A stretch of DNA of 64,000 nt from positions 39,381,319 to 39,445,318 of the forward strand of contig NC_081831.1 in NCBI RefSeq assembly GCF_030867095.1. Direction: 5' to 3'. Under the pieces are notes generated by a model. It was not told where the DNA came from. It did not search any database and saw only the letters and a program-made list of their open reading frames with translations. A program made the translations under genes and the position numbers. Shown here piece by piece: positions 32,237 to 43,848 of this stretch (positions within the stretch are counted from its first letter, which is position 1; each line of letters starts with the position of its first letter). The stretch comes from Alligator mississippiensis. Lineage: Eukaryota; Chordata; Crocodylia; Alligatoridae.

Positions 32237-33188
32237 TGTGACGTCTGTAGGTATTGTAGGGCTTGCTAGTACTGCCCTGTGCTCATCGGCCTACAGGTGG
32301 TGACAGGGTAGACCTTGGCTCTGGATCACCAGGTCTGCCAGGAAGTAGATCTTACGTTTTTCTCTCCTGCCATGACTTTGGTGACATTTATATTCCCGGG
32401 AGGCAACGCCCACGGTGATCCTGCCTGGTCTTGATCCCTGTGTCTTCGGTGGGGCTCCAAATCTCCCCTTTACACCAGCCTAACCTCTCCAGATGGTGTT
32501 TTACAATGTTCTTTCACAGCCAGGTTGCAGTGCTGCCAGTTGTAACCTTCTCTGCACCCCAGGGTGTCCTAGTGCCTCTTTTGGGTACACCCTTCCAGGG
32601 GCCGGTCTTGGCCGGCGCTCAAACAAAACCAAAAAAAATAGACAGCAAAAGAAATCACAGAAAAAAAACCTCGGCTGCTTCTCAGCCTTCTTGTCAGGCT
32701 CTGGCAATGTCCCCAGAACAAATCCCTTAGTCCATTCTCTGCTGTGCAAGCCTACCCTGCACCCCTATGAACGCTCACAGTTTTTCGGGGTCTCCCCCAC
32801 CATGCAGGAAGGCTCTACCTGTGACTGTAGATTTTTTCCCTTCAGACCCTTCTCCGGATCCTTAGCTGTGGCTCCACTCCGGAGATCCCACTAGCCGCTT
32901 GTTCACAGGCCTCCGCCTGCCTCAGGGTCACTCCCACAGTGTTCTTCAGGCATGCTCTGCAGTTTCTGCCTGCCAAGACACTCAACCGCTCCTCTCTCCC
33001 TGCAGCCTGCAGGGAACTGACCCCCCTCTGCCCCTCTCAGGGCCGGAAATACCTTTGAGCGGCCTCTCTCTGCCAATCCTGAGCGAGATGCTGCTCTGGA
33101 AATTGGATGGGTATTTTCCTTCCTTTCCGGGCTACAGCTGCAGCGCTGCTGGCCCTCCATGCTGTACGTTCGGTCTCACTCTTTCACA
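32237..33188. mobile_element. Solo LTR in the right TIR (first)
   Basis: Starts TGTGACGTCTG and ends CTTTCACA. Flanking words GGCAG (32232-32236) and GACAG (33189-33193) are a likely 5-bp duplication with one mismatch. The left TIR shows the uninterrupted site GGCCTGCCTCTTT near 2717. No coding parts. Confidence 0.7.
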
Positions 33189-33374
33189 GACAGGCCAGGG
33201 ACTTCCAGCCTAGGTCCCACCCTCTATACTTGCCCTGAACGGTTCAGCACTGTTCTCAGGGGAGGCGTTTCCCAGTCAAGGAGCAGAACTTCTGATGTCA
33301 CAGGGGCATGTGATGGAAACAGGGTGTCCTGGGATGTAACATGATGGTCAAGATGGCCACAACATGGTGGTTAG

Positions 33375-34980
33375 TAGGGAAGTGTGAAGCAGGCCTGTGA
33401 TGGGGCACCAAGTCTGCCCTGTCCCAGAACTCCGGGGGAGTGAAGGAAAACAGAAAACTGACCTTAGCAATGAGTCTGAGGAGAGAAAGGAGTGGGGATA
33501 CCTGGATGGAGGAGAGAGGGACCCAGATGAAAACATAAACAAAGGCATCATGTGCTGAGGGAGCAGAGGGGAGGGTGCCAGCTGTGAGACAGGCAGCAGA
33601 CAGCCAGAAGGATTTAAACGGCAACAGAACCCAGAGTTAGTTCTTGAAAAGAGAAGAAAGAAACCCAGAAGAAATAGGGAAAGACTACAAGAGACAGACA
33701 ACAGATGACAGACAGAAGGGAACGGAAGAAGGGTCCTGGAGAGGGACTTACCTGGGAAGCTGAAATGAGGTAATGAAGGAGACCTGTGAGTTGGTGAGTC
33801 TGATACCTGAGGACATTGGGTAATGTCCCATAGACTTAAAAAAGAGAGAGGAATGAGAGTGTATGAAGATTAACAAAGAGAAGAGAACCCCACATTTTGA
33901 TATCCATAGAAAATACAAGGTGACATAGAATTGCCATTTGCTGGGGACCCGTGCAGAGGAGAATGGGGCAAACAACCAAGAAATGGAGAGCTCTCAAAGA
34001 GAGAGGGAACTAAATATATCTAAGATGTTAGTTATCTAAGAGAGACATAGTAACTGTGCAGAAGAGTTATTTTTGCTAAACCGCAGACATGATATCTTCT
34101 TCATCTCTCAGGACTGTGTTTATTTCCTTACCTTATTACATCAAAGTCACGGTGGGTGAGAAATAAAGGAAATTAACCAGTTCATATTAAAACAAGAGAT
34201 TGTGATTCATTTTGCGGGCATAGCTTAACTCTCACAGGGCCCTATTCAATTTGGATTTGGATTCAGCCCGAATCGGGGACAGTGATCTGATTTGTTGATC
34301 CAGATCACTGTCCCTAATTCAATTCGGCCAAACCCGAATCTGAAGATTCGATGCTGATTCAGAGTATCATTGATTCGGTCTTAGACACAGCTTTAAATTT
34401 TTTTTCTACATACCTCGAGGTCCTAGCACAGCTTGTGAAAGCTACGATGCTGGGGTGCATGGAGCATCCCACAGGAGCATTGGGGGGGGGGGGGCCCTCC
34501 ATGTGCTTGGCAAGTAATTCGGGTCCACTTCCGGGTCCACCAGGGAGCATGTGGGGATCCTGCACACTCCCCAACTAGGTGATCGGCCATGGGGAGACCC
34601 CGGGTGCTCCCCAGACCCAGAAGGCACCAGTCGCCGAGCCAGGAAGGCATAGGGAGACCCCCCAGTGAGCTCCCCGGTAGACCCAAAAGTGCTTCTGGTC
34701 CACCTCAGGGTCTGCTGCCGAGTGCACTGAGGAGCCCCCTGTGCTCCTGTGGGACGCTCCATGCGCCCCAGCATTGCAGCGTTCATGAGCCACCTGCTAC
34801 CTAGGGGTATGTAGGAAAAACATTTAAAGCTGTGTCTATGTCTGAATCGCCGAATCTTTCTGAATCGATTCGGAGAGATTAAAAGCGTTTCTGATTCGAT
34901 TCAGATTCAGAGATTCAGCCACCAAATTGAGCCGAATCTCCGCCGAATCGAATTAGGAACCGAAGCTTCGCACAGCCCTA
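33375..34980. mobile_element. hAT element (TAGGGCTGTGCGAA family), split by an LTR
   Basis: Starts TAGGGAAGTGTGAAGC and ends GAAGCTTCGCACAGCCCTA. Flanks GTGGTTAG (33367-33374) and CTGGCCAT (34981-34988) both derive from the TIR word GTGGCCAG. It carries a hairpin GGGACAGTGATCTG / CAGATCACTGTCCC at 34276-34314, and shares ATTCAGATTC-rich arms with the copies at 42778 and 61619. A solo LTR sits near its left end. No transposase. Confidence 0.75.
33396..34236 (+). mobile_element. Solo LTR inside the hAT element
   Basis: Starts TGTGATGGGGCACC and ends TTAACTCTCACA. Flanks are AGGCC (33391-33395) and GGGCC (34237-34241), a 5-bp duplication with one mismatch. A GAAATAAAGGAA signal near 34163, about 70 bases from the end, gives a + orientation. 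Confidence 0.7.
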
Positions 34981-35123
34981 CTGGCCATAGGTTTGGGCCT
35001 TATGAGGTCACAGACTATGTGATGGGAACAGGGCGTTCTGGGATGTAACATGGAGGTCCAAATGGCTGCCAACATGGTGACCAGGGGTTGGGCTTTCTGA
35101 GGTCACAGACCATGTGATGGGCA

Positions 35124-36131
35124 TGTGGCAGGCCAGTAGAGGGTGCTCCTGCATTGAGCCACCCACCTCACTGTGCCCGACCACCTTCCAGGTTCCGAGT
35201 GCCTCCCTGGGGGTGCCTCATATCTGGCTGACCCCCTTCCTGGAGCACAGCCACTAGCCTGGGGGTAGAGCTGCCATCACCCAGGGATGAGCTTGATTCT
35301 GGCTCTGTATCCCCTGGGAAACACAAGCCTAGTAGCCCTCGAGGGTACTTGACTCACTTCAAGAACTTGGGATACTTCCCTAAGTCGGAAGCACAAGTAG
35401 TGGTCTCCCTTAGCTGAACCAAGGGGACCGCAAGGCATAATCTAGACCCACTCTAAATAAGTTTCCCACGCTAGGTACAAAGGAGAACTTTATTGGTTAC
35501 AAGGAGTAGGGTTGGAATAGGGTACAGAGTTGAGTAGTATCAGAGAAATCCCATAAAGCAAATAGGGTGGCTGGAGTAGCCTTTGACCACACATCTGAGT
35601 TACTGCAAGCTATATATCTAGTTAGGTCTCAGGTAGCTTACTCACTCACATTTGCCTCATCCAGAGGCAGGTGGAGATTTCCTCTGGAGGCAGGCAGTTT
35701 CTTGATCATGAGTTTTGAGAGAGAGAGCAAGTTTCAGATGGTCCACCTCCTCTTTCTCTCTGAGTTTTCCTTATGGCTGCTTCTCCCTCCTCCTGGACAG
35801 TCCTGAACTTATACAGCCCTTATGACCTCATTTACCTGGTCCAATGGAGGCTAGCACCTGTTGGCTGTCAGCCAACCAATTTGAAATGCATTACTAGTTG
35901 CTGGGCAGACTGGCAGTCTCTAGCTCACCAGGGTGCCTAAGCCCCTCACCCAGGTATGTGATGCCAGTCACATAGGTAGAAGAAGCAGGTTTCCCCCCTC
36001 CCTCAGGAATGTATCCAGCTCAGGTTACCTAAAGAGATAGGGTAAGGTATGTATCCTCTGTTTGGCCCATCCTAACCAAATTGTCACAGAGCAGAGTTTG
36101 TGGGGAGAAACAGAGGTGGCCTTCTGCCACA
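35124..36131 (-). mobile_element. Solo LTR in the right TIR (third)
   Basis: Ends are TGTGGCAGG and CTGCCACA; flanks GGGCA (35119-35123) and GGGAA (36132-36136) are a 5-bp duplication with one mismatch. On the minus strand a TGTATAAGTT TATA-like box lies near 35812 and an AATAAAGTTCTCC signal near 35492. This gives a minus orientation with about 300 bases between promoter and polyadenylation signals. Confidence 0.75.
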
Positions 36132-36466
36132 GGGAACAGGTTGCTCTGGGAAGTATCATGGCAGTCAAGATGGTCACCAACATGGTGGCCGGGGCGGGCC
36201 TTCTGGTGTCATAAGGGCATGTGATGGGTCAGGGCTTCCTGTTCCAGGGCCAGAAACACCCCAAAATGGAGAACTTCTGGGGAAAGGACGGGGTTTCTGG
36301 TGGCAAAGGTCAGGGGTTAGGACCGGGAGTTCCAGTCCCAAGATTACAGCCAGTCCCAATATGGCATCCAGGGCAGGATGGCAGCCAGGAGGTGGGGCTA
36401 GGGGCAGGGCACCTGTCAAGGGGCAGGGCTTGTCAGTTTGACAAGAGGTGTGCCCTATATACTACT

Positions 36467-36472
36467 CTGGAA
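36467..36472. repeat. Right target-site duplication of the Polinton
   Basis: CTGGAA immediately after the right terminus; partner of CTGGTA at 422-427. Confidence 0.75.
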
Positions 36473-36904
36473 ACATTGCTCCATTCCTTCCTTGGAAAAA
36501 GTTGTTTAAGAAGAGCTTGAACTAATGAGAGAGGCTGTTTTGTTTTCTTAATGGGCTGATAAACACTGAATTAGGGGTGATAAATAGTGCTGTGCAAAAC
36601 GGCAGTGTTCCATTTCGACCAGCATTTCGACGTTTTGACAGAACAGCATTCTGTTTTGAATTTTGTTTTGATTCAAAACGTCTGTTCTGTTCTGTTCTGT
36701 TCCATCGAAACAGGGTAGAAATGGTTTCACCGTTTCGATGTTTCACTCATAGGATATAATGGGGGAGGGTCAAAACACCCTATAACTTCGTCATGTCTGG
36801 TCTGATTTAGATTAAACTTGCAGGAATGGTAGCCTCTTCTGAAGCCACAAAGCCTGCTAAGTTTCAAGGAGGTAGGTGCAGGGGATTCGGGGAAACTGTC
36901 ACAG

Positions 36905-37430
36905 TCTGGACACCCTAGTTGTGAAGTAGTTTTTTCCTAATGTTGAGCCTGAAACGATCTTCCAGGAGTTTGTGACCATTACTCCTAGTTTTCCCCAAGG
37001 GTGACCTGGTGAACAGTTGTTCACTGAGCCCTAGATGTACACTTCTGATGTAGTGGTAAGCTGCTACCAAGTTCCCGCTCAGCCTTCTCATTTTCTGGCT
37101 GAAGAGTCCCAGGTCCCTCAACCTTTCCTCATATAGCTTGTCGTGCAAATCTCTGATCATATGGGTAGCCCTTCCTTGGACTCTTTCAAGCTTTACCACA
37201 TCCTTGTTAAAGTGCAGAGCCCATAACTGGATGCAGTACTCCAGCTGCCATCTCACCAATGCCAAGCAGATCAGGAGAATCACTTCTTTGCAATGGTTTT
37301 GCTGATTTTGCTGAAGATGCATCAATTGATGCGTGCCAGGGTATTGTTGGCCCTGCTGGCTACAGCATCACACTGCTGGCTTATGTTCATACTGTGGTCA
37401 ATTATTACCCCCAGGTCTGTGGTGGCAAGT
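36905..37430 (-). mobile_element. CR1 LINE fragment inside the hAT element
   Basis: The minus strand encodes the CR1 ORF2 C-terminal region: LEYCIQLWALHFNKDVVKLERVQ, RLRDLGLFS, and NLVAAYHYIR. 5'-truncated and without a clear 3' tail. Confidence 0.8.
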
Positions 37431-37489
37431 GATGTGGGATCTTCAGTCCTGCTGCCTGATGAGAGGCAGCAGTTGCACAAGCACCCATG

Positions 37490-37960
37490 TCACAAGTTTT
37501 GCCTGTCAGCAGCAAGGGGTGCAGGGCCCCAGAACCCTTCTGCACCCATCTCCTTAACAGCTGGCAGGCTTTGTGGCCTCTGCAGGGGCTAGCAGGCCTG
37601 CAGCTTTCACCTTGCTGCGTCTTAACACACACAGTGTCACCCATGTCACAATTTTGCTTGTCTGCAGCTTGAGGTAGTTTCCCCCAAACCCCTGCACCTG
37701 TCTCCTTGAACCTTGGCAGGCTTTGTGGCCTCAGCAGGGACTAGCATGCCTGCAGTTTTGACCCTGCTGTGGCTTAACACATACACGTGACATGAGTTTT
37801 GCATTCAAGATTTTGGGGTGCAGTTTCCCTGAACCCCCTGCACCTATCTCCGTGAAACTCGGCAGGCTTCGTGCTCTCAAAGGGGACTACCATTTCTGAA
37901 AGTTTCATCCAAATCAGGCTATAAATTACCAAGTTATAGGTTGTTTCAACCTTCCCCATT
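37490..37960. repeat. Three tandem units of about 140-156 bp
   Basis: GGCAGGCTTTGTGGCCTC recurs at about 37563 and 37719, with a variant near 37860. CCCCTGCACCTGTCTCC-type blocks precede each. They form the inner body of the hAT element. No coding meaning seen. Confidence 0.65.
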
Positions 37961-38329
37961 ATAGCCTATGGACAAAACGGCAAAACAGCAAAATGTTTCG
38001 ACTAGCCTTGTTTTGTTTCATGGCTGTTTTGACTATATATATCTATTTAATTTCAATGTTGCTGTTTCAACCTCAGAATGAGTCAAAACAGCGTTGAAAC
38101 AAAACTGGTGGAGAAATTTCGCACAGCCCTTGTGATAAACACTGTGTCATCAACTGCCTGCACTGCTGTTGGGGAAGGGAGGAACCCCTCCCTAATCAGA
38201 GCATCCTCCTGGGGCCTGAGGCCCTCCTGCAGCTCAGTACTGTTAAAGGAAGGGAGGGCTACTCTAACACCCCAGGCTTCTAACCTGAGCTACCATATGT
38301 GCCTGCATGTGCCTGCATTTCTGGAATGA

Positions 38330-38436
38330 AAAGGGATGTCTATCCATTTCCAAATCGGTTCAAGCTTTGCAGGTTAGACTAACCTGCAAAGATTGAATCA
38401 ATTCAGGCTCAGGCTTTTTGAATGTCTGTCTCTAGC
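38330..38436. repeat. Small inverted-repeat element related to 43-231
   Basis: Begins GGGATGTCTATCC-like and ends AATGTCTGTCTCTAGCC. The middle is a palindrome, GCTTTGCAGGTTAGACTAACCTGCAAAG, shown here only in part: arms GCAGGTTAG / CTAACCTGC. Confidence 0.5.
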
Positions 38437-39600
38437 CATAGTGTCCACACTGCTCCTGCTCATGTTCAGTAGCCTTTGTGTTGGCTGGGTAGGAACACAG
38501 CAATGTATGCACGGTCTGTGTATATACATATGTCTCAAAATTGTAGCCAGGCAAAAACCCACAGCTACCAGGTGTTAGACACCAAAGGAGAGAGGGATCC
38601 CATGTATTAGTCCCAATCGTTGAGTGGTTAAAATGCTTGCCTATCTCTTGCTTCCTGGGTCAGTGTCCTAATCACAGAGCTACTGGTGCTAAAAACATGG
38701 AACATGTCTCCAGGACTTATATTTAGGTATTCACATATGTAGATCATGTAGCTGCCTGGCCAGTGCATAACATATGGAACTGTGACAGGACTGGTCCTCA
38801 GGGGCAGCTGTGATGTCCCTTTTAGTGACTATGTGGCTCCTGCCCTGCTCTGGCTACTCAGGTTTTCTTTTCCTGCCATGCCTTGATGGAGTTATTTGAT
38901 TGTAAAAAGGGAGGATGTTCCAGGGTCCCAGAGCAAGCCCTCACCTGTTCTTCAGCCAACAGGTCCCTCCTGGACCCAGCAGGTCATAATCCTACCTCTC
39001 AAGCACTAAGTGGAGCCCTCCTGGCCCATCCATGCCCCAGGGCATCCACTGCCTTAAGGGTTATTCATGGCCTCTTCTTCCACTATGGCCATGCTCATGC
39101 CTCACAGAGTCTATATTCATACACCAGTTTGTACAGGCTTCATCCCCCTTGGCTTTAGCCTGCTGGTTACTCTTTGCTGTAGAAAGATAGCCATGTGTAA
39201 GGGCCAAAAATGCAACTTACACAACTGGGGAACTGCTATATACAGCACAAAGAGTAATAGAATTCTGCCCATGGTGACTTCATGATAGCCTTGCCCCACT
39301 GGTGAGGGGCCCCAAAATGAGAGAGTTTCCAATCCCAGTTCTGTCACTGACCTGATACATGACCTCACATAATTCCCTTCCTCTAAGTATCTGTTTTCCA
39401 TCTGAACCAGGGAACTGAAAGAACTTTTTGAAGCAACTTAAGGAGTATGGATGTCACAGCCCTTTGCAAGTGCAAAACATGTTTCCTTTTGGGCTGTCCT
39501 CTGGGGTCCATGATGCTGCCCTGAGTGGGAGCAGCATGCAATTCACAAGGAGGTGGTTGTGTTGCCCTGAGGGGTCAGGCCAACACTCAGGACCTCAATA
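38437..39600. other. No recognised feature
   Basis: Unique-looking sequence with short chance frames only. No exon, repeat end or RNA gene was recognised. Confidence 0.4.
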
Positions 39601-40152
39601 TTGCGCTGTTAGACAGGAGGGTGTGGTGTACAATTGCACATATACAAAACACACACAAATCAATTAGGTGCATACACACACACACACTACCAGCTTAGGC
39701 ACATACACATCCAAACCAGCCTAAACACATGCATACTTATCACCAATTCAAGCACATACACTACACACCTCAAAAGTTAGACACAGATCACTAATTTGTA
39801 TATCATGCACACAATGCTATACATATATATATACATACACACACACACTAGCAACTCAGATACACACACGTTCAAAATAACCAGTCTAGGTTCATGCACA
39901 CCTATCACCAGTTTAAGCCTCTACACACTACACACACCAAATTTAGATATAATCAGTTACCAGTTACCAACACCTGCACATCCAATACACATACATGGAT
40001 TACTAATTTATATACCACACACACACACACACACACACAATGATAACTGTATGTGTGTGTTTTCACTAGTTTACACACATACCACCCACCTACACGTACA
40101 CACAGGTGAGTTCCTAAGTTGGGTGTTGTGATATGTATGTATGTATGTATGT
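39601..40152. repeat. CA/TA-rich simple-repeat region
   Basis: Dense ACAC and TATA runs, for example (CA)n at about 40018-40038 and (GTAT)n at 40133-40152, with related CACC/ACATA spacers. The open frame across it is a product of the simple repeat. Confidence 0.75.
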
Positions 40153-40834
40153 GCTTGGTGTACTTGGGATACCTGGGGAAAGGTTAAGGTAAGAAAGTAG
40201 AAGTGTAGGGAGTTAAAGTTACCAGGACTAGAACTGGTAGACTACAGGGGCCTGGGCTGAAGAACTAAGGCTTGGGGGTAACTTTAGGTTAATTGATCTT
40301 AATTGATTAAAAGACAATGCCCAAAGCCTGCAGAACAGGGAAGCATGCGGGCACAGCGGCTGGGTCTGGAGCCAGAGCTACGGGGGAGTTGAAAAGGTAG
40401 GTAGGGAGAGGGGAAAATGGGACTAAGGGAAAGTATGAGTGTTAAAGAGGGGCTCTGAGTGTAGGGAGCCAGAGGATGGCTCCAGGGAAGCTAGAGAAGT
40501 TGCAGGGAGCAGCAGTAGGTGCTGGAAGCTGGAGAAAGGCTCCAGCTGCTGGAGAAAATGGCAGAACAACTAAGAGGAGCTGGGAAGCTGCAGGAGTGGT
40601 GGGGGAGGATTACAGAAAGTGCAGGGGAAGCCTGAAAACAGAGAGACGAACAGCAGAAAATCACAGAAAAAGCAGCAGGTGGCAGGGCAGCAGGAAAGCA
40701 GAGAAAGGCAGCAGAAAGTCACAGAGAAAAGGCAATAGGAATTGAGAGGAGATCAGGAAACTAGTGGAGAGGGGTGGGGGCTAGAGCTGAGAGAGAGAAT
40801 GAGGCTGGAATTTAAGATAAGGAAGGGACTGGGA
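40153..40834. other. Purine-rich stretch, no gene
   Basis: Strong A/G bias on the + strand (GGAGAA, GCAGCAGG words). A frame open for about 90 codons at 40476 reflects this composition. Possibly internal LTR-element sequence, but no motif supports it. Confidence 0.35.
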
Positions 40835-41948
40835 TGTAAAACATGACCCAACTCGGGGTTGCAAATGACAGTGGTTTTATTGAACAGGGGAGATGGTGAC
40901 ACAATGTCTTATTGGTTCCCTTGCACACACACACACTGGCAGCAGGGGTTAGAGAGGCTTGGTGCAGGGGCTGAAGTCCACTGAAGCCCAGGAGGAGAGA
41001 CAGAAACAGAGAGAGAGAGTGTCCAAATTGTAGGAGGAGGTGTGCAGGTAATATCTACCTATCCAGGCTAGAAAGGGGTCCTTGCCCAGTAGATGTTGTC
41101 CAGCGGGGGGGTCGTTGGCAGGGCCTCTGGGTGGATAGGTGGTGTGGTATGATGCTGGTCCAGATGGAGAGGGTGTCCCACTGGGTCTGTCTTCACTGTC
41201 CCTTTTTATAGGGGCAGACCTTGTGTGACCCTAGTGACAGGAGGCATGCCCAGGCAAGGGTCAGCCCCTGGTGTGCTGAGCATGTGTGCTCCATGCAGGG
41301 ATGTGCAGTTTTAGGTGTCTGTAATGATGAGAGTTGCTGGTTCTGTAGGGTCTTTTGTCTTTCAAATACTGGTCTTGTCTCAGATCCTGGGTGAGGTCCG
41401 TGGTTCCTGGGTGAATCAATGCAAGGTGATGGCCCAGTCATTACAGGCCATTCAGTAGAGGCCTGCTACCATGGTATTTCAATCATTCCCAATCATTTTC
41501 ATTCATCCGGGAGCCAATTTACATGGGAGGGGTACGTGACTCATACAGTTGCGACATGGGATGCCCAGGCAGAGGACAGAAGATGGAGGCTTGACATATA
41601 AAATGGAAACTTGACATGACTTTGGTTCACTTACAAACACAGGCCTAAACCATACAATATCCATATGAAACAATAAAAATCAATACACAAATGATAATAA
41701 TACAATATACAACAGTAAGAATCAATGCAAACCTAATAATAATACAATATAAAACAGTGGATATCCAAAACCAAAAACTTGCTACCAAAATAAAAATGTT
41801 TAAAGCTTATCCTAAGTCTGAGCTCACCTATACTTATCCATAGGGAATAGAGAGGGAGAGAAAAGGTCAGAAATGGTTGGGGAAGGGGAGGGAATGCATT
41901 TTAAAATAAATACAAAATAAAAGAAAAAAAACTGGGGGTTTTGCTACA
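40835..41948 (-). mobile_element. LTR-like sequence, minus strand
   Basis: Ends TGTAAAAC and GTTTTGCTACA are inverse-like. A minus-strand CAATAAAACCACTGTC signal lies near 40875, resembling the R region of an ERV LTR. No target duplication found, so the limits are tentative. Confidence 0.4.
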
Positions 41949-42769
41949 GTTGTACTAATTCAGAACACTTCAGAGATCTCCTGCCTGCTTTCATTCATGC
42001 TTATGTAGCAGCCTGGACAGCACATGTGCTGAGGTATGAACCCTCCTACCACTAACCTGTTTCCATGTGCTTCTTTCCAGCACTGAAGCACAGTAAAGGG
42101 CCCTGCTGCACACCTTTGCCCACACCACTCTGACTTTGGGTGATGTTCGTGGGACATCAGCAGGGAAAATCCCTTTCTCACAGAGCTGGCAGTGTTAATT
42201 CACAACCCTCCTGCTGAGTTTCATGTCATGCACCAGGAACCTGGTACATTTGAGCCCATTGCAACTGCTATATTCTGATTTATGGCTCTCTCTCATGTTT
42301 TCCCCTCCTTTCCTTTTCCTTACCAGTGGAGATGCTGAAGGCTGCATGCTTTCCTTAGGAAAGAACAATTACTTGTGTACTCCAAAAGCTAGGCCTAAAA
42401 TCTGATTTTTTAAAATTTTTTTTTACTCTACCACATTTTGGATCTCAGAGTTTAAAGAATACAGAAGGTCTCTTATACTTTCTGGATAGTAAGCTCTCTT
42501 TGGCTTCCTGTGGGATTCCCAGCACAGCTTTCAGGGAACTGGGAGGAGGCAGAGGGAAGTCCAAGCAGACATTAGCATTTGCTGCCAATGGTCTTTAAAA
42601 AAAAGAAAAAGAAAATTGGCAAGAACAAAAGATCAAATAAAGTCATGTTAAATTTAGCCCCTCTAGGGCAGGGAGAAAGTTTCTCAAAATGCTTGCATGG
42701 ACACTGTCCACAAAACAGCACAGACCCAGAATCCAAACCATCTGCTCTCGAATAAAGCCTTACTAGAAG
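41949..42769. other. No recognised feature
   Basis: Ordinary AT/GC-mixed sequence with no supported gene or repeat. Confidence 0.4.
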
Positions 42770-42777
42770 CTCCCTGC

Positions 42778-43840
42778 TAGGCCTGTGCCAAGTGGGTAGT
42801 ATTCACTTGGGATTTAGCCAATTTGGAGGGCAGTGATTCGATCCGTTGATTCAAATTACTGTCCCGAATCAATTCGGCCAAATCTGATTCAGAAATTTGG
42901 CTGCTGCCGAATCTCCAAATCTGTCAGGCCCATCACCCGCAGCCCGGCAATGGCTGCCCCGCCTGCCCCAGCTCCCGGCACTTTGAAAAAAAAAAGCCCC
43001 AACTCACCACGTGCTGCCCAGCAGGGGGGTGATCCCCACTGCCCCACGCTGCAGGGGGGGTTCTGCACGTGCCTCCTGCCCCCCCCCCCCCCCCCATGGC
43101 TGCCTTGCCCACCGCAGCTCCAGCCCTTTAAGAAAAATAAAAAGGGGAAAACACCCTGGACTCAGCACTCCTGCTGGCAGGGGCAATCTCCACTGCCCCC
43201 TGCCATGTGGGGGGGCTCTTCCATGAGCCTCCCCGAAGCCCTGAGGTACCACTGGAGCAGTGAGTCCTGGAGCTTTTTTCCATTGCTTTTTTTTTTTTAA
43301 AGGGCCACAGCCACAGTGGGCAGGGCAGCCATGGGGGGGGGAGGGGGGGGCCTGAGGGAGTGGGGGGGGCATCGGGGAGCTTGTGCAGAGCCCCCCATGC
43401 AGTGTGGGGCAGTGGGGGGGGGGCAGCAGGGATCACCCCCCACCTGGCAGCACCCGATGAGCACCGGGGCTTTTCTTTAAAGCGCGAGGAGCTGGGGCAG
43501 GTGAGGCAGCCGTGGGGTGGGGGGGGAGTGGGCAGGGTTTGGGGGGGCTGGGGGAGCAGGCAGGTGCTGGGGGCTGGCAGGGGTCCCCCCATGGTCCCCT
43601 CCACCCTCCCCCACCCCATACTTACCAACTCGGGAGTCCAGCTGCAGCTCCTTGCTGCAGCCACCGGGGACTGTCCAAATCATCAGAGCTCTCTGAAACT
43701 TTTCCGAAGATTCGGAGAGCTTTGAATCGATTTGGGCCTTTTAATTGGTCCCCTGATTCAATTCGGATTTGAAAATTCAACCGCCGAATCGGGCTGAATC
43801 TCCTCTGAATCGAATCACCACCCGAAGCTTTGCAGTCTTA
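42778..43840. mobile_element. hAT element (TAGGGCTGTGCGAA family), GC-rich core
   Basis: Exact 8-bp duplication CTCCCTGC at 42770-42777 and 43841-43848. Worn termini TAGGCCTGTGCC and AAGCTTTGCAGTCTTA. Arms carry GATTCG-type words and the internal hairpin around 42829-42865 (GGCAGTGATT / AATTACTGTCC). The core is very GC-rich with poly-C and poly-G runs and inverted internal copies. Long frames here are composition effects. Confidence 0.85.
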
Positions 43841-43848
43841 CTCCCTGC

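Larger units (their letters stand above)
428..36466. mobile_element. Polinton/Maverick (adintovirus-like) fossil, both ends present, heavily nested
   Basis: The two ends are inverted copies: the left starts AGTAGTATTTAGGG and the reverse complement of the right starts AGTAGTATATAGGG. The AG start and the 6-bp target duplication fit the Polinton family. Remnants between the ends include a retrovirus-type integrase, a capsid-like protein, a Walker-A ATPase and a protein-primed type DNA polymerase B, a set known together only from Polintons and related viruses. About 27 kb of the span is later insertions, leaving roughly 8-9 kb of Polinton sequence against a usual 15-20 kb. It is broken in many places and parts are absent. 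The inverted repeats differ at roughly one base in eight by eye, so the insertion is old. Confidence 0.88.
31880..36466 (-). repeat. Right terminal inverted repeat of the Polinton (interrupted)
   Basis: Reverse-complement match to the left TIR in four blocks: 31880-32236, 33189-33374, 34981-35123 and 36132-36466. Three solo LTRs and one hAT element separate the blocks. The end CCCTATATACTACT is the inverse of the left start. Each joint can be read because the left TIR preserves the uninterrupted order. Confidence 0.8.
36585..38131. mobile_element. hAT element (TAGGGCTGTGCGAA family) with exact 8-bp duplication
   Basis: Starts TAGTGCTGTGCAAAACGG and ends AAATTTCGCACAGCCCTT. Identical octamers GTGATAAA at 36577-36584 and 38132-38139. 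The arms are rich in GTTTCGA / TCGAAAC words. The interior contains a CR1 fragment (36905-37430) and a tandem repeat (37490-37960). No transposase. Confidence 0.85.

Noticed and set aside
39796-40131. Thr/His-rich frame of about 110 codons
   Set aside because: It is a translation of CA-rich simple repeats.
42833-43664. Pro/Ala-rich open frames on both strands
   Set aside because: They lie in the poly-C/poly-G core of an hAT element with an exact target duplication.
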